64,000 bases of DNA, from assembly GCF_040784915.1 (NCBI RefSeq), contig NZ_CP160797.1, positions 4,187,767 to 4,251,766 on the forward strand. The letters are read 5' to 3'. The stretch is from Bacillus vallismortis (lineage in GTDB: Bacteria; Bacillota; Bacilli; Bacillales; Bacillaceae). The notes under the pieces are model-generated. The model was not told the origin of the DNA and did no database searches. It saw nothing but the letters and a program-made list of their open reading frames with translations. This document shows positions 26,941 to 34,984 of the stretch, one piece after another; position 1 is the first letter of the stretch, and every line of letters starts with the position of its first letter. The position numbers and the translations under genes are program-made.

Positions 26941-26968
26941 GCCTTACCAAGTAAGGCGAACACCTCCT
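26941..26968 (-). promoter_or_regulatory. Hairpin between ribosome-binding site and TTG start
   Basis: AGGAGGTG (26961-26968, minus strand) is separated from the TTG by a perfect GCCTTAC-TTG-GTAAGGC hairpin. If the hairpin forms, the effective spacing is about ten bases. Confidence 0.5.
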
Positions 26969-27200
26969 GTATAAAGATCTCCCTTACATATTCCTTAGTA
27001 TTGATAATTTAAACATACAATAACCGAACAAAAATGTTTTATCTCCATTTCGTTTAAACATATATCTCCTATATCATATTGTAAGTTCATCCGAACCTAA
27101 AATTAATAATGATTATTTAAAAATAACCTGTATGAGAATTTTTTTATCTGATTGTGATAAGTTATTTTTGTGAATACATTTATCAAAATCCAAAAATGAA

Positions 27201-27309
27201 GAAAGAAGGTGATCCCATCCCTTGGGGAGAAGCAGCCTTCGAAAAAGCAAAACGCGAAAACAAGCCGGTTCTGGTCAGTATCGGTTATTCGACTTGCCAA
27301 TGGTGGCAT
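27201..27309 (+). pseudogene. yyaL 5'-end relic C (internal deletion)
   Basis: GAAAGAAGGTGATCCCAT runs directly into CCTTGGGGAGAAGCAGCC, so codons 2 to about 29 are deleted. From there the match to yyaL is close, through AACAAGCCGGTTCTGGTCAG to TGCCAATGGTGGCAT at 27309, where it ends. The region 26969-27200 to the left shows no gene. Confidence 0.85.
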
Positions 27310-27367
27310 AACATAACCTTCAATAATATAGTTAACGAAGACCTTTTATAAAGGCTTTTTTTCATCG

Positions 27368-27478
27368 CCATCAGCCAAAAAAACAGTTCATCCCCAAAAC
27401 GAAAAAATGAGCTTCCTTGTTACAAGAAGGTCTAATATTTCGTTCTGGGGGTGCTGTGAAATTTCAAGTTAGGACCCC
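27368..27478. repeat. MITE-like inverted-repeat element, degenerate copy
   Basis: CCCCAAAACGAAA on the left mirrors TTTCGTTCTGGGGG on the right; the similarity continues outward (AAACAGTTCATCCCC against the complement of GGGGTGCTGTGAAATTT). The same arms, better kept, are found at 38821-38964. No coding capacity. Confidence 0.6.
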
Positions 27479-27510
27479 ATATTGACAATAGTAAAAAAAT
27501 GAATTCACCT

Positions 27511-27530
27511 TAGAGTGAACGTTCATTCTA
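27511..27530. promoter_or_regulatory. TetR-type operator 1
   Basis: TAGAGTGAACGTTCATTCTA is a near-perfect palindrome 34 bases ahead of the tetR-type start. The same GAATGAACGTTCA core is repeated before the SDR gene at 28248-28265. Confidence 0.8.
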
Positions 27531-27564
27531 AAATTGCATAATTTACTTATAGCGGAGGAATTCC

Positions 27565-28173
27565 ATGTTCGAAAAATATAAGAAATCCAAGAAAGCTGTT
27601 CTTGAGACAACACTTAGACTCCTTAGAACAAATGACTTGCAGGCTACATCAATGGCCATGATCTCCAGTGAATCGGGTGTTTCGATGGGAAGCATTTACA
27701 ACAGCTTCTCGGGAAAAGAAGACATTGTTAACGAACTGTTTACAAGTATTGTCGAGTTTCAAACTGAAATTGTACTAAAGGACTTCTATAATAACTCCTC
27801 GATCCTCGAACGTTTCGAGAGAATATGGAGAAATTTGACTCAATTCACCCTTGATTACCCAGATGCATTTCAGTTCATAGAACAATATTCTTTCTCCCCT
27901 TATATTTACGATTCATCCAAAAAAGAGACCTGCAAGAACGCTTGGTGTACTCCCTTGTCTCAGATATATGCAGAAGCCATTCAAGAACAGCTGTTTATAC
28001 CAGGAAACCCATGGCTTATGGCGCAAATGCACTGGGGGACTATCGTCTACCTAATGAGAGACCATCTCCAAGGCAACCTTGACCTTTCGCCTGAAGTCAT
28101 CAAAATGGCGATTTGCTCTTGCTGGAACTCTGTAAGTACGGACAAGGGATTCAACTTGTTGGCTGGAAAGTAA
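27565..28173 (+). CDS. TetR/AcrR-family transcriptional regulator
   Basis: A 202-residue TetR-type repressor. The helix-turn-helix spans about residues 12-50 (VLETTLRLLRTNDLQATSMAMISSESGVSMGSIYNSFSGKEDIV). The larger C-terminal part is helical and probably binds a ligand. ATG 27565 follows GGAGGAA. Matching palindromes precede this gene and the next (SDR) gene, so it should repress both. A 13-bp-stem terminator ends the transcript. Confidence 0.9.
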   Translation: MFEKYKKSKKAVLETTLRLLRTNDLQATSMAMISSESGVSMGSIYNSFSGKEDIVNELFTSIVEFQTEIVLKDFYNNSSILERFERIWRNLTQFTLDYPDAFQFIEQYSFSPYIYDSSKKETCKNAWCTPLSQIYAEAIQEQLFIPGNPWLMAQMHWGTIVYLMRDHLQGNLDLSPEVIKMAICSCWNSVSTDKGFNLLAGK

Positions 28174-28194
28174 GTGCTGTAAACATCCGCATAT

Positions 28195-28235
28195 AAAAAG
28201 TTGATCTGCCCCGCTCTGGGGCAGATCAACTTTTT
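28195..28235. terminator. Strong terminator after tetR-type gene
   Basis: A perfect 13-bp stem GTTGATCTGCCCC / GGGGCAGATCAAC with T run; A-rich left flank makes it able to work both ways. Confidence 0.85.
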
Positions 28236-28247
28236 ATACTCAAATAT

Positions 28248-28265
28248 TAGAATGAACGTTCACTA
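28248..28265. promoter_or_regulatory. TetR-type operator 2, before the SDR gene
   Basis: TAGAATGAACGTTCACTA, almost the same sequence as operator 1 read on the opposite strand, 24 bases ahead of the SDR start codon. Confidence 0.8.
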
Positions 28266-28289
28266 CAATTATAATGGAGGGTAACTATC

Positions 28290-29025
28290 ATGAGAAATAA
28301 AATCGCACTTGTTACAGGAGCTACTAGTGGTATTGGGAAAGCAGTAGCCAAAGAATTGGCTGAAAGAGGCGCTAAAGTGTTTGTCGGAGGCAGACGCGAG
28401 CAATTCGGCGAGCAAGGTACGTGACATTCGCGCTGCTGGCGGAGAAGCTTTCTTCATCCAAATGGATGTCACTAATGAAGAAAGCATTAGCCAAGCTATT
28501 GAGGTTATTGTAAGCCGTTATGGACGTCTGGATTTGGCCGTCAACAATGCAGGAGTTGTTCTGGAGCAAGCGCCTTTGGCCAATTCAGATAAGGAATTAT
28601 TTTCAAATACAATGCAAACGAACGTATTGGGTGTTTATTTGAGCATGAAACATGAAATCCAACAAATGTTAAAGAATGGAGGCGGATCGATCGTAAATAC
28701 ATCTTCAGTAGCCGGCATTAAGGTGTTCGCGGCAAATAGCGCATATGTCGCTTCAAAATATGCGGTTGAAGGGCTGAGCAAATCAGCGGCGCTTGACTAT
28801 GCAAACCAAGACATTCGTATCAATACCGTAGCTCCGGGACCGACACGAACAGAGACAATGGAAAATGATGAAGCCCTGCTTAATAGTTACTCTGAGATGA
28901 GCCCAAGCAAACGGGTCGGTACACCGAAAGTGATTTCCAAAGGCATCGCCTGGCTTCTCTCTGACGAAGCCTCTTATGTAACGGGGACTACTTTGACAAT
29001 CGATGGAGGAACGTCTGCTGGTTAA
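28290..29025 (+). pseudogene. Short-chain dehydrogenase/reductase, frameshifted
   Basis: ATG 28290 behind GGAGGG begins MRNKIALVTGATSGIGKAVA, the Rossmann TGxxxGIG motif. The frame ends at TGA 28422 after GGRREQFGEQGT. The rest of a classical SDR continues in the next frame: DIRAAGGEAFFIQMDVT, NNAG, the catalytic YVASK and a GGTSAG end. One indel near 28405-28422 separates them. Full length would be about 245 residues. All catalytic residues remain, so the break is recent or a sequence error. Confidence 0.85.
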
Positions 29026-29094
29026 TATTAAATCTATATATAACTTCTCATAATGAATCTTATTTTTTAAAAAATCCCTTTGGATTACTTGATG

Positions 29095-29164
29095 TGCCCC
29101 CCCTTAAGATAGACATAAATAAAATCTCCGAGTAATCTATGTATGTATGTATCTTAGGGGTGCA
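29095..29164. repeat. 70-bp inverted-repeat remnant upstream of beta-lactamase gene
   Basis: TGCCCCCCCTTAAGATAGACAT on the left mirrors ATGTATCTTAGGGGTGCA on the right around an AT-rich centre. The arms look like the ends of an insertion sequence with its body lost, or a bidirectional hairpin. It sits 48 bases before the beta-lactamase start. Confidence 0.55.
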
Positions 29165-29211
29165 TTTTTATATGGAACAAAATATATTTTGAAGAAAGAG
29201 GTTGAGCTTTA

Positions 29212-30144
29212 ATGAAATCATTGAGCAACATTTTTCGCACTTCCACATTCAGAAAAATGATACCTGTACTATTTCTTTCATACGCAACGCTTGTAGGCTG
29301 TTCAAACAATGACGTTGATGCTGAATTAACGAAACCCCAAAAACAAGAAACCTCCAGCAATCATGATTTTGCCAAGCTTGAAGAAGAATATGATGCTAAA
29401 CTTGGTGTCTTTGCGTTGGATACTGGTACAAATCAAACAGTAACCTACCATCCAGATGAGCGTTTTGCTTATGCATCAACTCATAAGGCTCTAGCTGTAG
29501 GAGCACTTTTACAACAGAAGTCAATAGAAGACCTGAATCAAAAAGTCACCTATACACGTGAGGATCTTGTCAATTATAATCCGATTACAGAAAAGCATGT
29601 TGATACAGGGATGACCCTGAAGGAGCTTTCCGATGCTTCTCTTCGATACAGTGACAATACTGCTGCAAATCTCATCCTTACACAACTGGGGGGACCGGCT
29701 GGATTTAAAAAAGCACTGGATAAAATTGGTGATCACGTTACCAACCCAGAGCGATTTGAGCCAGATTTAAATGAAGTAAATCCAGGTGAAACTCATGATA
29801 CGAGTACACCAAAAGCACTTGCTACTAGTCTTCAAGCTTTTACACTGGGAGATGCACTCCCAACTGAGAAACGTGAACTTTTAATAGATTGGATGAAGAG
29901 AAATACGACTGGAGATACATTAATCCGTGCTGGAGTGCCAAAAGGTTGGGAAGTTGCTGATAAGACTGGAGCAGGATCATATGGTACGCGAAATGACATT
30001 GCGATTATTTGGCCGCCAAAAGAAGATCCTATTGTTCTTGCCGTACTTTCAAGCCGCGATAAAAAAGATGCCGATTATAACGACAAGCTTATCGCTGAGG
30101 CAACAAAAGTAGTAATTAAGACCCTTAATGTCAATAACAAATAG
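29212..30144 (+). CDS. Class A beta-lactamase, lipoprotein form
   Basis: A 310-residue secreted serine beta-lactamase. The signal peptide ends in a lipobox (ATLVGC, Cys30), so the mature enzyme is probably anchored to the membrane. Active-site motifs are complete: STHK (Ser about 90, S70-T-x-K), SDN in RYSDNTAAN, the omega-loop Glu in RFEPDLNE and KTGAGSYG. It hydrolyses penicillins and related drugs. ATG 29212 follows GAAAGAGG. Strain 168 has penP elsewhere in its genome, so this is a second, accessory-type gene. Terminator follows. Confidence 0.93.
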   Translation: MKSLSNIFRTSTFRKMIPVLFLSYATLVGCSNNDVDAELTKPQKQETSSNHDFAKLEEEYDAKLGVFALDTGTNQTVTYHPDERFAYASTHKALAVGALLQQKSIEDLNQKVTYTREDLVNYNPITEKHVDTGMTLKELSDASLRYSDNTAANLILTQLGGPAGFKKALDKIGDHVTNPERFEPDLNEVNPGETHDTSTPKALATSLQAFTLGDALPTEKRELLIDWMKRNTTGDTLIRAGVPKGWEVADKTGAGSYGTRNDIAIIWPPKEDPIVLAVLSSRDKKDADYNDKLIAEATKVVIKTLNVNNK

Positions 30145-30159
30145 AAAATAAGTGTACTA

Positions 30160-30186
30160 AAAAAGGCTGCGTTAATGGCCTTTTTT
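30160..30186 (+). terminator. Terminator after beta-lactamase gene
   Basis: AAAAAGGC / GCCTTTTTT stem with a nine-base loop. Confidence 0.65.
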
Positions 30187-30285
30187 AATACATTAATTCC
30201 TATATGCATCATGAAAACATGATTACAGATCTTAAGTATCTGGTATATTAAATAGAAGAAAGAGAATACTTTTAAAAAACATTTT

Positions 30286-30550
30286 GAAAGAAGGTGATCC
30301 CATGCCAAACAAAAGTAAACCCAATAGATTAATCGATGAGAAGTCTCCATATTTACTCCAACACGCCCACAACCCTGTGGACTGGTTCCCGTGGGGTCAA
30401 GAAGCCTTCGAAAAAGCAAAACGCGAAAACAAGCCGGTTCTAGTCAGTATCGGTTATTCGACTTGTCATTGGTGCCATAGGATCTTTTTTATATTAGATG
30501 CACACAACAACTTCATCCAAATACAAAAACGAATAGGAACTATATACTAG
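30286..30550 (+). CDS. YyaO-like short ORF = yyaL 5'-end relic D, still open
   Basis: The best-kept copy: GAAAGAAGGTGATCCC precedes ATG 30302 and the frame stays open for 82 codons. Residues 1-59 match YyaL closely ([43 protein letters not shown]), then the match stops after ...TGGTGCCAT at 30478 and 23 unrelated residues follow. Strain 168 has a similar 79-residue protein, YyaO, on my recollection. It keeps the CHWC motif of the thioredoxin-like domain but not the rest of that fold, so a function is doubtful. Confidence 0.7.
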
Positions 30551-30611
30551 TTGTTTTTTTATTTACAGTCTAAACAAAATAAAGGAAGTATTACTACTCT
30601 CCAAACGATAG

Positions 30612-31448
30612 CTAGCCTTCAATTAAACGTTTTAACTTAAGCTCAGTTTCAGTATCCTCAACTGGAGTATAGACGCTGCATCTTAAATCAGTATCCCCAT
30701 GCACTTGTAATGAAGTAAGATTAAACAACATTTTACCTACCTTAGCATGACGAAACTCAATTAATACTTCAGGAGCAGAGCTTATCTCATTTTCATTCCA
30801 AATTTTATGAAACTCGGGATACGCCTGTTCCATTTCTTGTATAAATTGCTCATACCAGTCATCAGCCACATACTGTCCATAATATGTTCTAAATATTGCA
30901 ATATATCCTCTAACAAAATGCTCCCAATTCACTGCTAAACTTTTAAATTCTTTTCTTGCGAATAGTAAGCGTATTATATTCCTTTCTGCCGGGATGATTT
31001 GTTCAAAATCCAAAAATACATTAGCTGCTGCTTGATTCCACCCAACAATCTGACTTCTTCTATCTGATATAATCGTTGGGCAATAACGAAGTTCCTGCAA
31101 AATTTTTGCTAAAGCGGGACTGATTCCCCTCTCATTCTCATTTATAAAGGGTTGTTTCACTCCTTCCTCTAACGCTAGAGCATACAAATATCTCCTTTCA
31201 TCGTTATTTAATTGTAATGCTCGAGAAATAGCATCTAATACCGAAGTAGATACTTTTATATCTCTGCCTTGTTCTAACCATGTATACCAAGTAAGACTTA
31301 CACCGGCTAGTTGAGCCACTTCTTCTCTTCTTAGTCCTGGTGTTCTTCTGCGGGTTCCTACAGGTAAACCAACCATTTGGGGAGTAATTTTCGAACGTTG
31401 GTTCTTTAGAAATTCTGATAAAGCTTGAAGTCTTGTTTCAGGTTTCAT
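30612..31448 (-). CDS. XRE regulator with MmyB-like ligand-binding domain
   Basis: A 278-residue regulator. The N-terminal helix-turn-helix has the MmyB-family opening TRRRTPGLRREEVAQLAGVSLTWYTWLEQGRDI (about 32-64). The C-terminal 170 residues (SPALAKILQELRYCPTIISDRRSQIVGWNQAAANVF...) form the MmyB-like domain; in a solved example this kind of domain bound a fatty acid. That fits the divergent neighbour, a KAS II-type fatty-acid synthase gene 103 bases away. ATG 31448 follows AGGGAGAT. Confidence 0.82.
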   Translation of the reverse strand: MKPETRLQALSEFLKNQRSKITPQMVGLPVGTRRRTPGLRREEVAQLAGVSLTWYTWLEQGRDIKVSTSVLDAISRALQLNNDERRYLYALALEEGVKQPFINENERGISPALAKILQELRYCPTIISDRRSQIVGWNQAAANVFLDFEQIIPAERNIIRLLFARKEFKSLAVNWEHFVRGYIAIFRTYYGQYVADDWYEQFIQEMEQAYPEFHKIWNENEISSAPEVLIEFRHAKVGKMLFNLTSLQVHGDTDLRCSVYTPVEDTETELKLKRLIEG

Positions 31449-31551
31449 TAAGATCTCCCTTTAAAATAGTATTAATTATACTAGGATAAACAACAACTTG
31501 TAATAGGATAACACAATAGCTAATGTTAATAAAAACAAGGAGGGAATTATC

Positions 31552-32784
31552 ATGAAAAGAGTTGTCATTACTGGAATGGGAGTTATTTCTCCACTAGGAA
31601 ATGATGTAAATAGCTTTTGGAATCAACTAGTTAAAGGACAATCGGGAATATCTCTAATTGATTCTTTTGATACTGCTGATTATAAAACAAAGATAGCTGG
31701 AATCGTTCGTGATTTCGATGCAGATGAAATATTGGGGAGAAAAGAAGCAAAACGATTAGATCGTTTTAGTCAGTTTGCCTTAGCAGCAGCCGAACAAGCA
31801 TTAGAAAATTCACAATTACAGTTAGATAATATTGATCTTGAACGTTTAGGGGTATATGTTGGTTCAGGAATCGGAGGCATACAATCGCTTGTTGATAATG
31901 TGAATGTATTAAATAAACGAAGTCCCGCGAGAGTAAGCCCTAGCCTTGTACCAATGATGATTTCAAATGCAGCTGCGGCCCAAATAAGCATAAGATTAGG
32001 AGCACAAGGACCATCATTATCACCAGTCACAGCCTGTTCAATCGGGAACACCTCTATTGGTGAAGCTTTCAATGCTATCCGAAATGATGAAGCAGATATT
32101 ATATTTGCCGGTGGAGCGGAAGCTGCAATCACACAGTTATCTTTGGCTAGTTTTGGAAACGCCCATGCACTATCTACAAGAAACCAAGAGCCAAGTCGAG
32201 CCAGCCGTCCATTCGATACAGATAGAGATGGCTTTGTTATGAGTGAAGGCGCAGGTATCTTAGTATTAGAATCATTAGAAAACGCTATTCTTAGAGATGC
32301 GCCGATATTATGTGAAGTAGTGGGGTACGGAGCTAGTTCAGATGCTCATCATATGGTAGCATCACACCCAGAAGGTAAGGGTGCCTACTTAGCAATGAAA
32401 AAAGCATTGAGAAGTGCAAATATATCAACAGGTGAAATTGATGTTATTAGTGCTCATGCAACAAGTACACAAGTAGGTGATCGTTCAGAAGTTCTAGCTA
32501 TTAAGAAATTATTTGGTGAACATTCACGTGAAATTCCAACAACTGCAAACAAGTCAATGACTGGGCACATGCTTGGTGCTGCTGGCGGAGTAGAAGCAAT
32601 TGCTTTAGTGGAAAGTTTGAGACGAGGAATTATTCCGCCCACTATTAATGTAGAGAAGCAAGATCCAGATTGCAACTTAGATGTTGTATCAGAAGCGAGA
32701 CACCTTCCATTGAAATATGGGCTATCAAATTCTTTTGGTTTTGGAGGACATAATTCAGCAATCTTGTTAAAGCATTACGATTGA
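31552..32784 (+). CDS. Second beta-ketoacyl-ACP synthase II (FabF-like)
   Basis: A 410-residue KAS II-type condensing enzyme. The catalytic triad is complete: Cys in VTACSIGNTSIGEAF (about 163), His in SAHATSTQVGD (about 302) and His in NKSMTGHMLGAAGG (about 339). The C-terminal SNSFGFGGHN is standard. It differs clearly from the chromosomal FabF of B. subtilis as I remember it, for example at the active-site flank (CSIGNTS in place of CATGTNS). ATG 31552 follows AAGGAGGG. The MmyB-like regulator is divergent. A terminator follows. Confidence 0.9.
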   Translation: MKRVVITGMGVISPLGNDVNSFWNQLVKGQSGISLIDSFDTADYKTKIAGIVRDFDADEILGRKEAKRLDRFSQFALAAAEQALENSQLQLDNIDLERLGVYVGSGIGGIQSLVDNVNVLNKRSPARVSPSLVPMMISNAAAAQISIRLGAQGPSLSPVTACSIGNTSIGEAFNAIRNDEADIIFAGGAEAAITQLSLASFGNAHALSTRNQEPSRASRPFDTDRDGFVMSEGAGILVLESLENAILRDAPILCEVVGYGASSDAHHMVASHPEGKGAYLAMKKALRSANISTGEIDVISAHATSTQVGDRSEVLAIKKLFGEHSREIPTTANKSMTGHMLGAAGGVEAIALVESLRRGIIPPTINVEKQDPDCNLDVVSEARHLPLKYGLSNSFGFGGHNSAILLKHYD

Positions 32785-32822
32785 AGACCCATCTTTATAG
32801 TTCAAAGGTGAAATAATGAATC

Positions 32823-32850
32823 TATCAAGGGTTTATAGCCCTTGATTTTC
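32823..32850 (+). terminator. Terminator after the KAS II gene
   Basis: ATCAAGGG / CCCTTGAT with loop TTTATAG and a T-rich end. Confidence 0.75.
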
Positions 32851-32938
32851 ATTATGGAATACCTCACAGACAAATTATGACGGGCCTCAGCTATCTGGTA
32901 TATTAAATAGTGGAAATAGAATACTAAAAAAACATTTA

Positions 32939-33131
32939 GAAAGAAGGTGATCCCACGCCCACTAATAATAAACCCAATAGATTAATCGCTGAGAAATCTC
33001 CATATTTACTTCAACATGCTCATAACCCTGTGAATTGGTTCCCTTGGGGAGAGGAAGCCTTCGAAAAAGCGAAACGCGAAAACAAGCCGGTTCTGGTCAG
33101 CATCGGCTATTCGACTTGCCATTGGTGACAT
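32939..33131 (+). pseudogene. yyaL 5'-end relic E
   Basis: Nearly full-length copy with its start changed to ACG (GATCCCACGCCC). The match runs to ACTTGCCATTGGTGACAT at 33131 and stops. Upstream of it 32893-32938 shares TATCTGGTATATTAAATAG and AGAATACT with the upstream region of relic D, so D and E inherited the same promoter region. Confidence 0.9.
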
Positions 33132-33217
33132 CTCTATTGAAGCATCCAAAGGACAAACAAGGATGGCTCTTTGATATTTCCAAGAAGAAATTAGAGTGAA
33201 TAAAGGAGTAATTGAGT

Positions 33218-33574
33218 ATGTTAACAAGAGAAGATATCTTTAAACACGTCAAAGAAAAATACGGTACATCGCCTGATTATCCGTGGGAGAAATACCCAAA
33301 CTATGCTTCTTTGAGACATGAATCAAACAAAAAATGGTACGGTCTTATCATGAATGTTCTCCCAGAAAAATTAGGCTTGGAAGGATATGACGAAATAGAT
33401 ATTCTGAATCTAAAATGTCCCCCTGACATAAGTGATAGCTTAAGAAATGGGGGAAATATCTTACCCGGATATCATATGGATAAGGAACATTGGATTTCAA
33501 TTGTTTTAGAACGGACAGATCCAGAAGGCGAAATCTATAACTTAATCGAGCAGAGCTTTCATTTAACCAAGTGA
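33218..33574 (+). CDS. yyaQ: MmcQ/YjbR-family protein YyaQ
   Basis: A 118-residue protein, the length I recall for YyaQ of strain 168. It has the MmcQ/YjbR pattern: SLRHESNKKWYGLIMNV (about 40-56), LNLKCPPDISDSLR, and PGYHMDKEHWISIVLE near 87-102. This is a CyaY-like fold with DNA-binding relatives, but the role is unknown. I begin at ATG 33218; the TTG two codons upstream is too close to TAAAGGAG. A broken relative lies at 24559-24862. Confidence 0.85.
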   Translation: MLTREDIFKHVKEKYGTSPDYPWEKYPNYASLRHESNKKWYGLIMNVLPEKLGLEGYDEIDILNLKCPPDISDSLRNGGNILPGYHMDKEHWISIVLERTDPEGEIYNLIEQSFHLTK

Positions 33575-33733
33575 AGATATAGAGTGTTCCTGCTAATCAA
33601 GCTGCAAAGAGTAGTGGGCACTTTCATTTTAGGATATTGCTCTTCACTCTGTCCACAAACGCAACTTAGTCCATCTGGTGCGAGAGTGGGAGAAGAATTT
33701 CTACCAACTTCTTATGGAAAAGGATGAATAGTT

Positions 33734-34300
33734 ATGACAAATAACTTAAAACAGAGAAGAATAATTTTAGATTTAGCAGTTACTTTAGATGGTTTTATTG
33801 AAGGGAAAAATGGAGAAGTTGATTGGTGCATTATGGACCCTGATATGGGGTTTACTGATTTCTTAAATCAAATTGATACTATTTTATATGGTAGAAAAAG
33901 CTACGATTTATGGGGGAAATATATTCCAAAAAATGAATACCCTGATACAGAAAGGGAAATTTGGGAATTGGTTCATAGTAAAAAGAAATATGTTTTTTCC
34001 AGAACACAAAATGAGATTGATAATCAAGCCATATTTATAAATGATAATATTCTTGAGGAAGTAAATAAATTGAAGAAAAAGCCTGGCAAAGACATTTGGC
34101 TATATGGTGGAGCGAGTCTCATTACAACTTTTATAAATTTGGGGCTTGTTGATGAATTTAGATTATCTATTCACCCTGTTGTTTTGGGAGAAGGAAAACC
34201 GTTGTTTATTGATGTAAAACAGAGGATAAATTTAAAAATGGTGAATACAAGAACATTTTCCTCTGGCGTTGTGCAAATCGTTTATCATTGGAATGACTAA
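33734..34300 (+). CDS. yyaP: RibD-C/dihydrofolate-reductase-like protein YyaP
   Basis: A 188-residue protein of the RibD C-terminal/DHFR-like fold. LDLAVTLDGFIEGKNGEVDW at the N terminus, ILYGRKSYDLWGKY (about 52-65), KDIWLYGGASLITTFINLGLVDEF (about 120-143) and HPVVLGEGKPLF are typical of this family, which binds NADP(H). The substrate is unknown; the family is not the essential DfrA. It follows yyaQ by 159 bases, in the same order as in strain 168. Confidence 0.85.
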   Translation: MTNNLKQRRIILDLAVTLDGFIEGKNGEVDWCIMDPDMGFTDFLNQIDTILYGRKSYDLWGKYIPKNEYPDTEREIWELVHSKKKYVFSRTQNEIDNQAIFINDNILEEVNKLKKKPGKDIWLYGGASLITTFINLGLVDEFRLSIHPVVLGEGKPLFIDVKQRINLKMVNTRTFSSGVVQIVYHWND

Positions 34301-34566
34301 AAAAATCTTTCCCTCCAAAATATACATAGTAAGGTAACACTCGACAGTTATTTTTCTTATTGAACTAAAGGGGAGTCCATAAATTATGGGTTCCCCTTAA
34401 TACTATGGAATTATCAACATCGAATTTTAACAGAGCCCAAAATATCTTTTCCTGTAATAAAAGAAAAGAAGACTGAAAAGGACGAATTAACATAATTAAA
34501 CATTATAGTATATTTTATTCTCCCTCTTTTAAGTAAATCAGCTAAGTTTTGTATTTATAAAAAAAC
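34301..34566. other. AT-rich intergenic region with a palindrome
   Basis: No gene seen. AAGGGGA and TCCATAA pair with TTATGGG and TCCCCTT at about 34368-34399, a long stem that may end the yyaP transcript. The rest is AT-rich. Confidence 0.5.
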
Positions 34567-34779
34567 GAAAGAAGAGGATCCCATGCCCACTAACAATAAA
34601 CCCAATAGATTAATCGCTGAGAAGTCTACTTATTTTACTTCAACCTGCTCATAACCCTGTGGACTGGTTCCCTTAGGGAGAAGAAGCATATGAAAAAGCG
34701 AAACGCGAAAACAAGCCTGTTCTCGTATCTATTGGGTATAGCTAACGATGGCTAATCTAAAGAACATGCATTGGTGACC
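34567..34779 (+). pseudogene. yyaL 5'-end relic F
   Basis: GAAAGAAGAGGATCCCATG is followed by codons matching yyaL, with one inserted T near the YLLQ codons that shifts the frame. It runs through AAAGCGAAACGCGAAAACAAGCC to ATTGGGTATAG, then degenerates. A separate CATTGGTGACC lies 27 bases on (34769-34779), so an insertion seems to have split the end point. Confidence 0.8.
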
Positions 34780-34880
34780 TGGGATAATCAACTCGTGTGG
34801 AACTCAAAAGATGCCATTTTTAAACGCTAATACCATTTGTTCAAATAATACAGTTTACCTTTTATGTTATTCATTTTCTA

Positions 34881-34920
34881 AAACCTGTAATCCGTAACCA
34901 TGCGGTAGCAGGTTTTTTTA
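34881..34920 (+). terminator. Hairpin before yyaN
   Basis: AAACCTG / CAGGTTT with inner CCG-TAACCATG-CGG pairing and a T run; ends any transcript coming from relic F. Confidence 0.65.
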
Positions 34921-34925
34921 TTTGC

Positions 34926-34956
34926 TTGACTTAGAGTTAACTCTAAGTTGTAAACT
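34926..34956 (+). promoter_or_regulatory. MerR-type promoter of yyaN-yyaM
   Basis: TTGACT and TAAACT are 19 bases apart, the long spacing used by MerR activators, and the spacer holds the dyad CTTAGAGTTAACTCTAAG (34930-34947). The regulator YyaN directly follows. Confidence 0.85.
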
Positions 34957-34984
34957 AACTTTAATCAAAAGAGAGGAATGATGT

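Noticed and set aside
27154..27351. 65-codon frame ending in [10 protein letters not shown] as a real protein
   Set aside because: It is the internally deleted yyaL relic C joined to unrelated sequence upstream; no start signal of its own.
34769..34790. CATTGGTGACCTGG after relic F as a separate ninth relic
   Set aside because: Only about ten bases match; more likely the displaced end of relic F after a small insertion.
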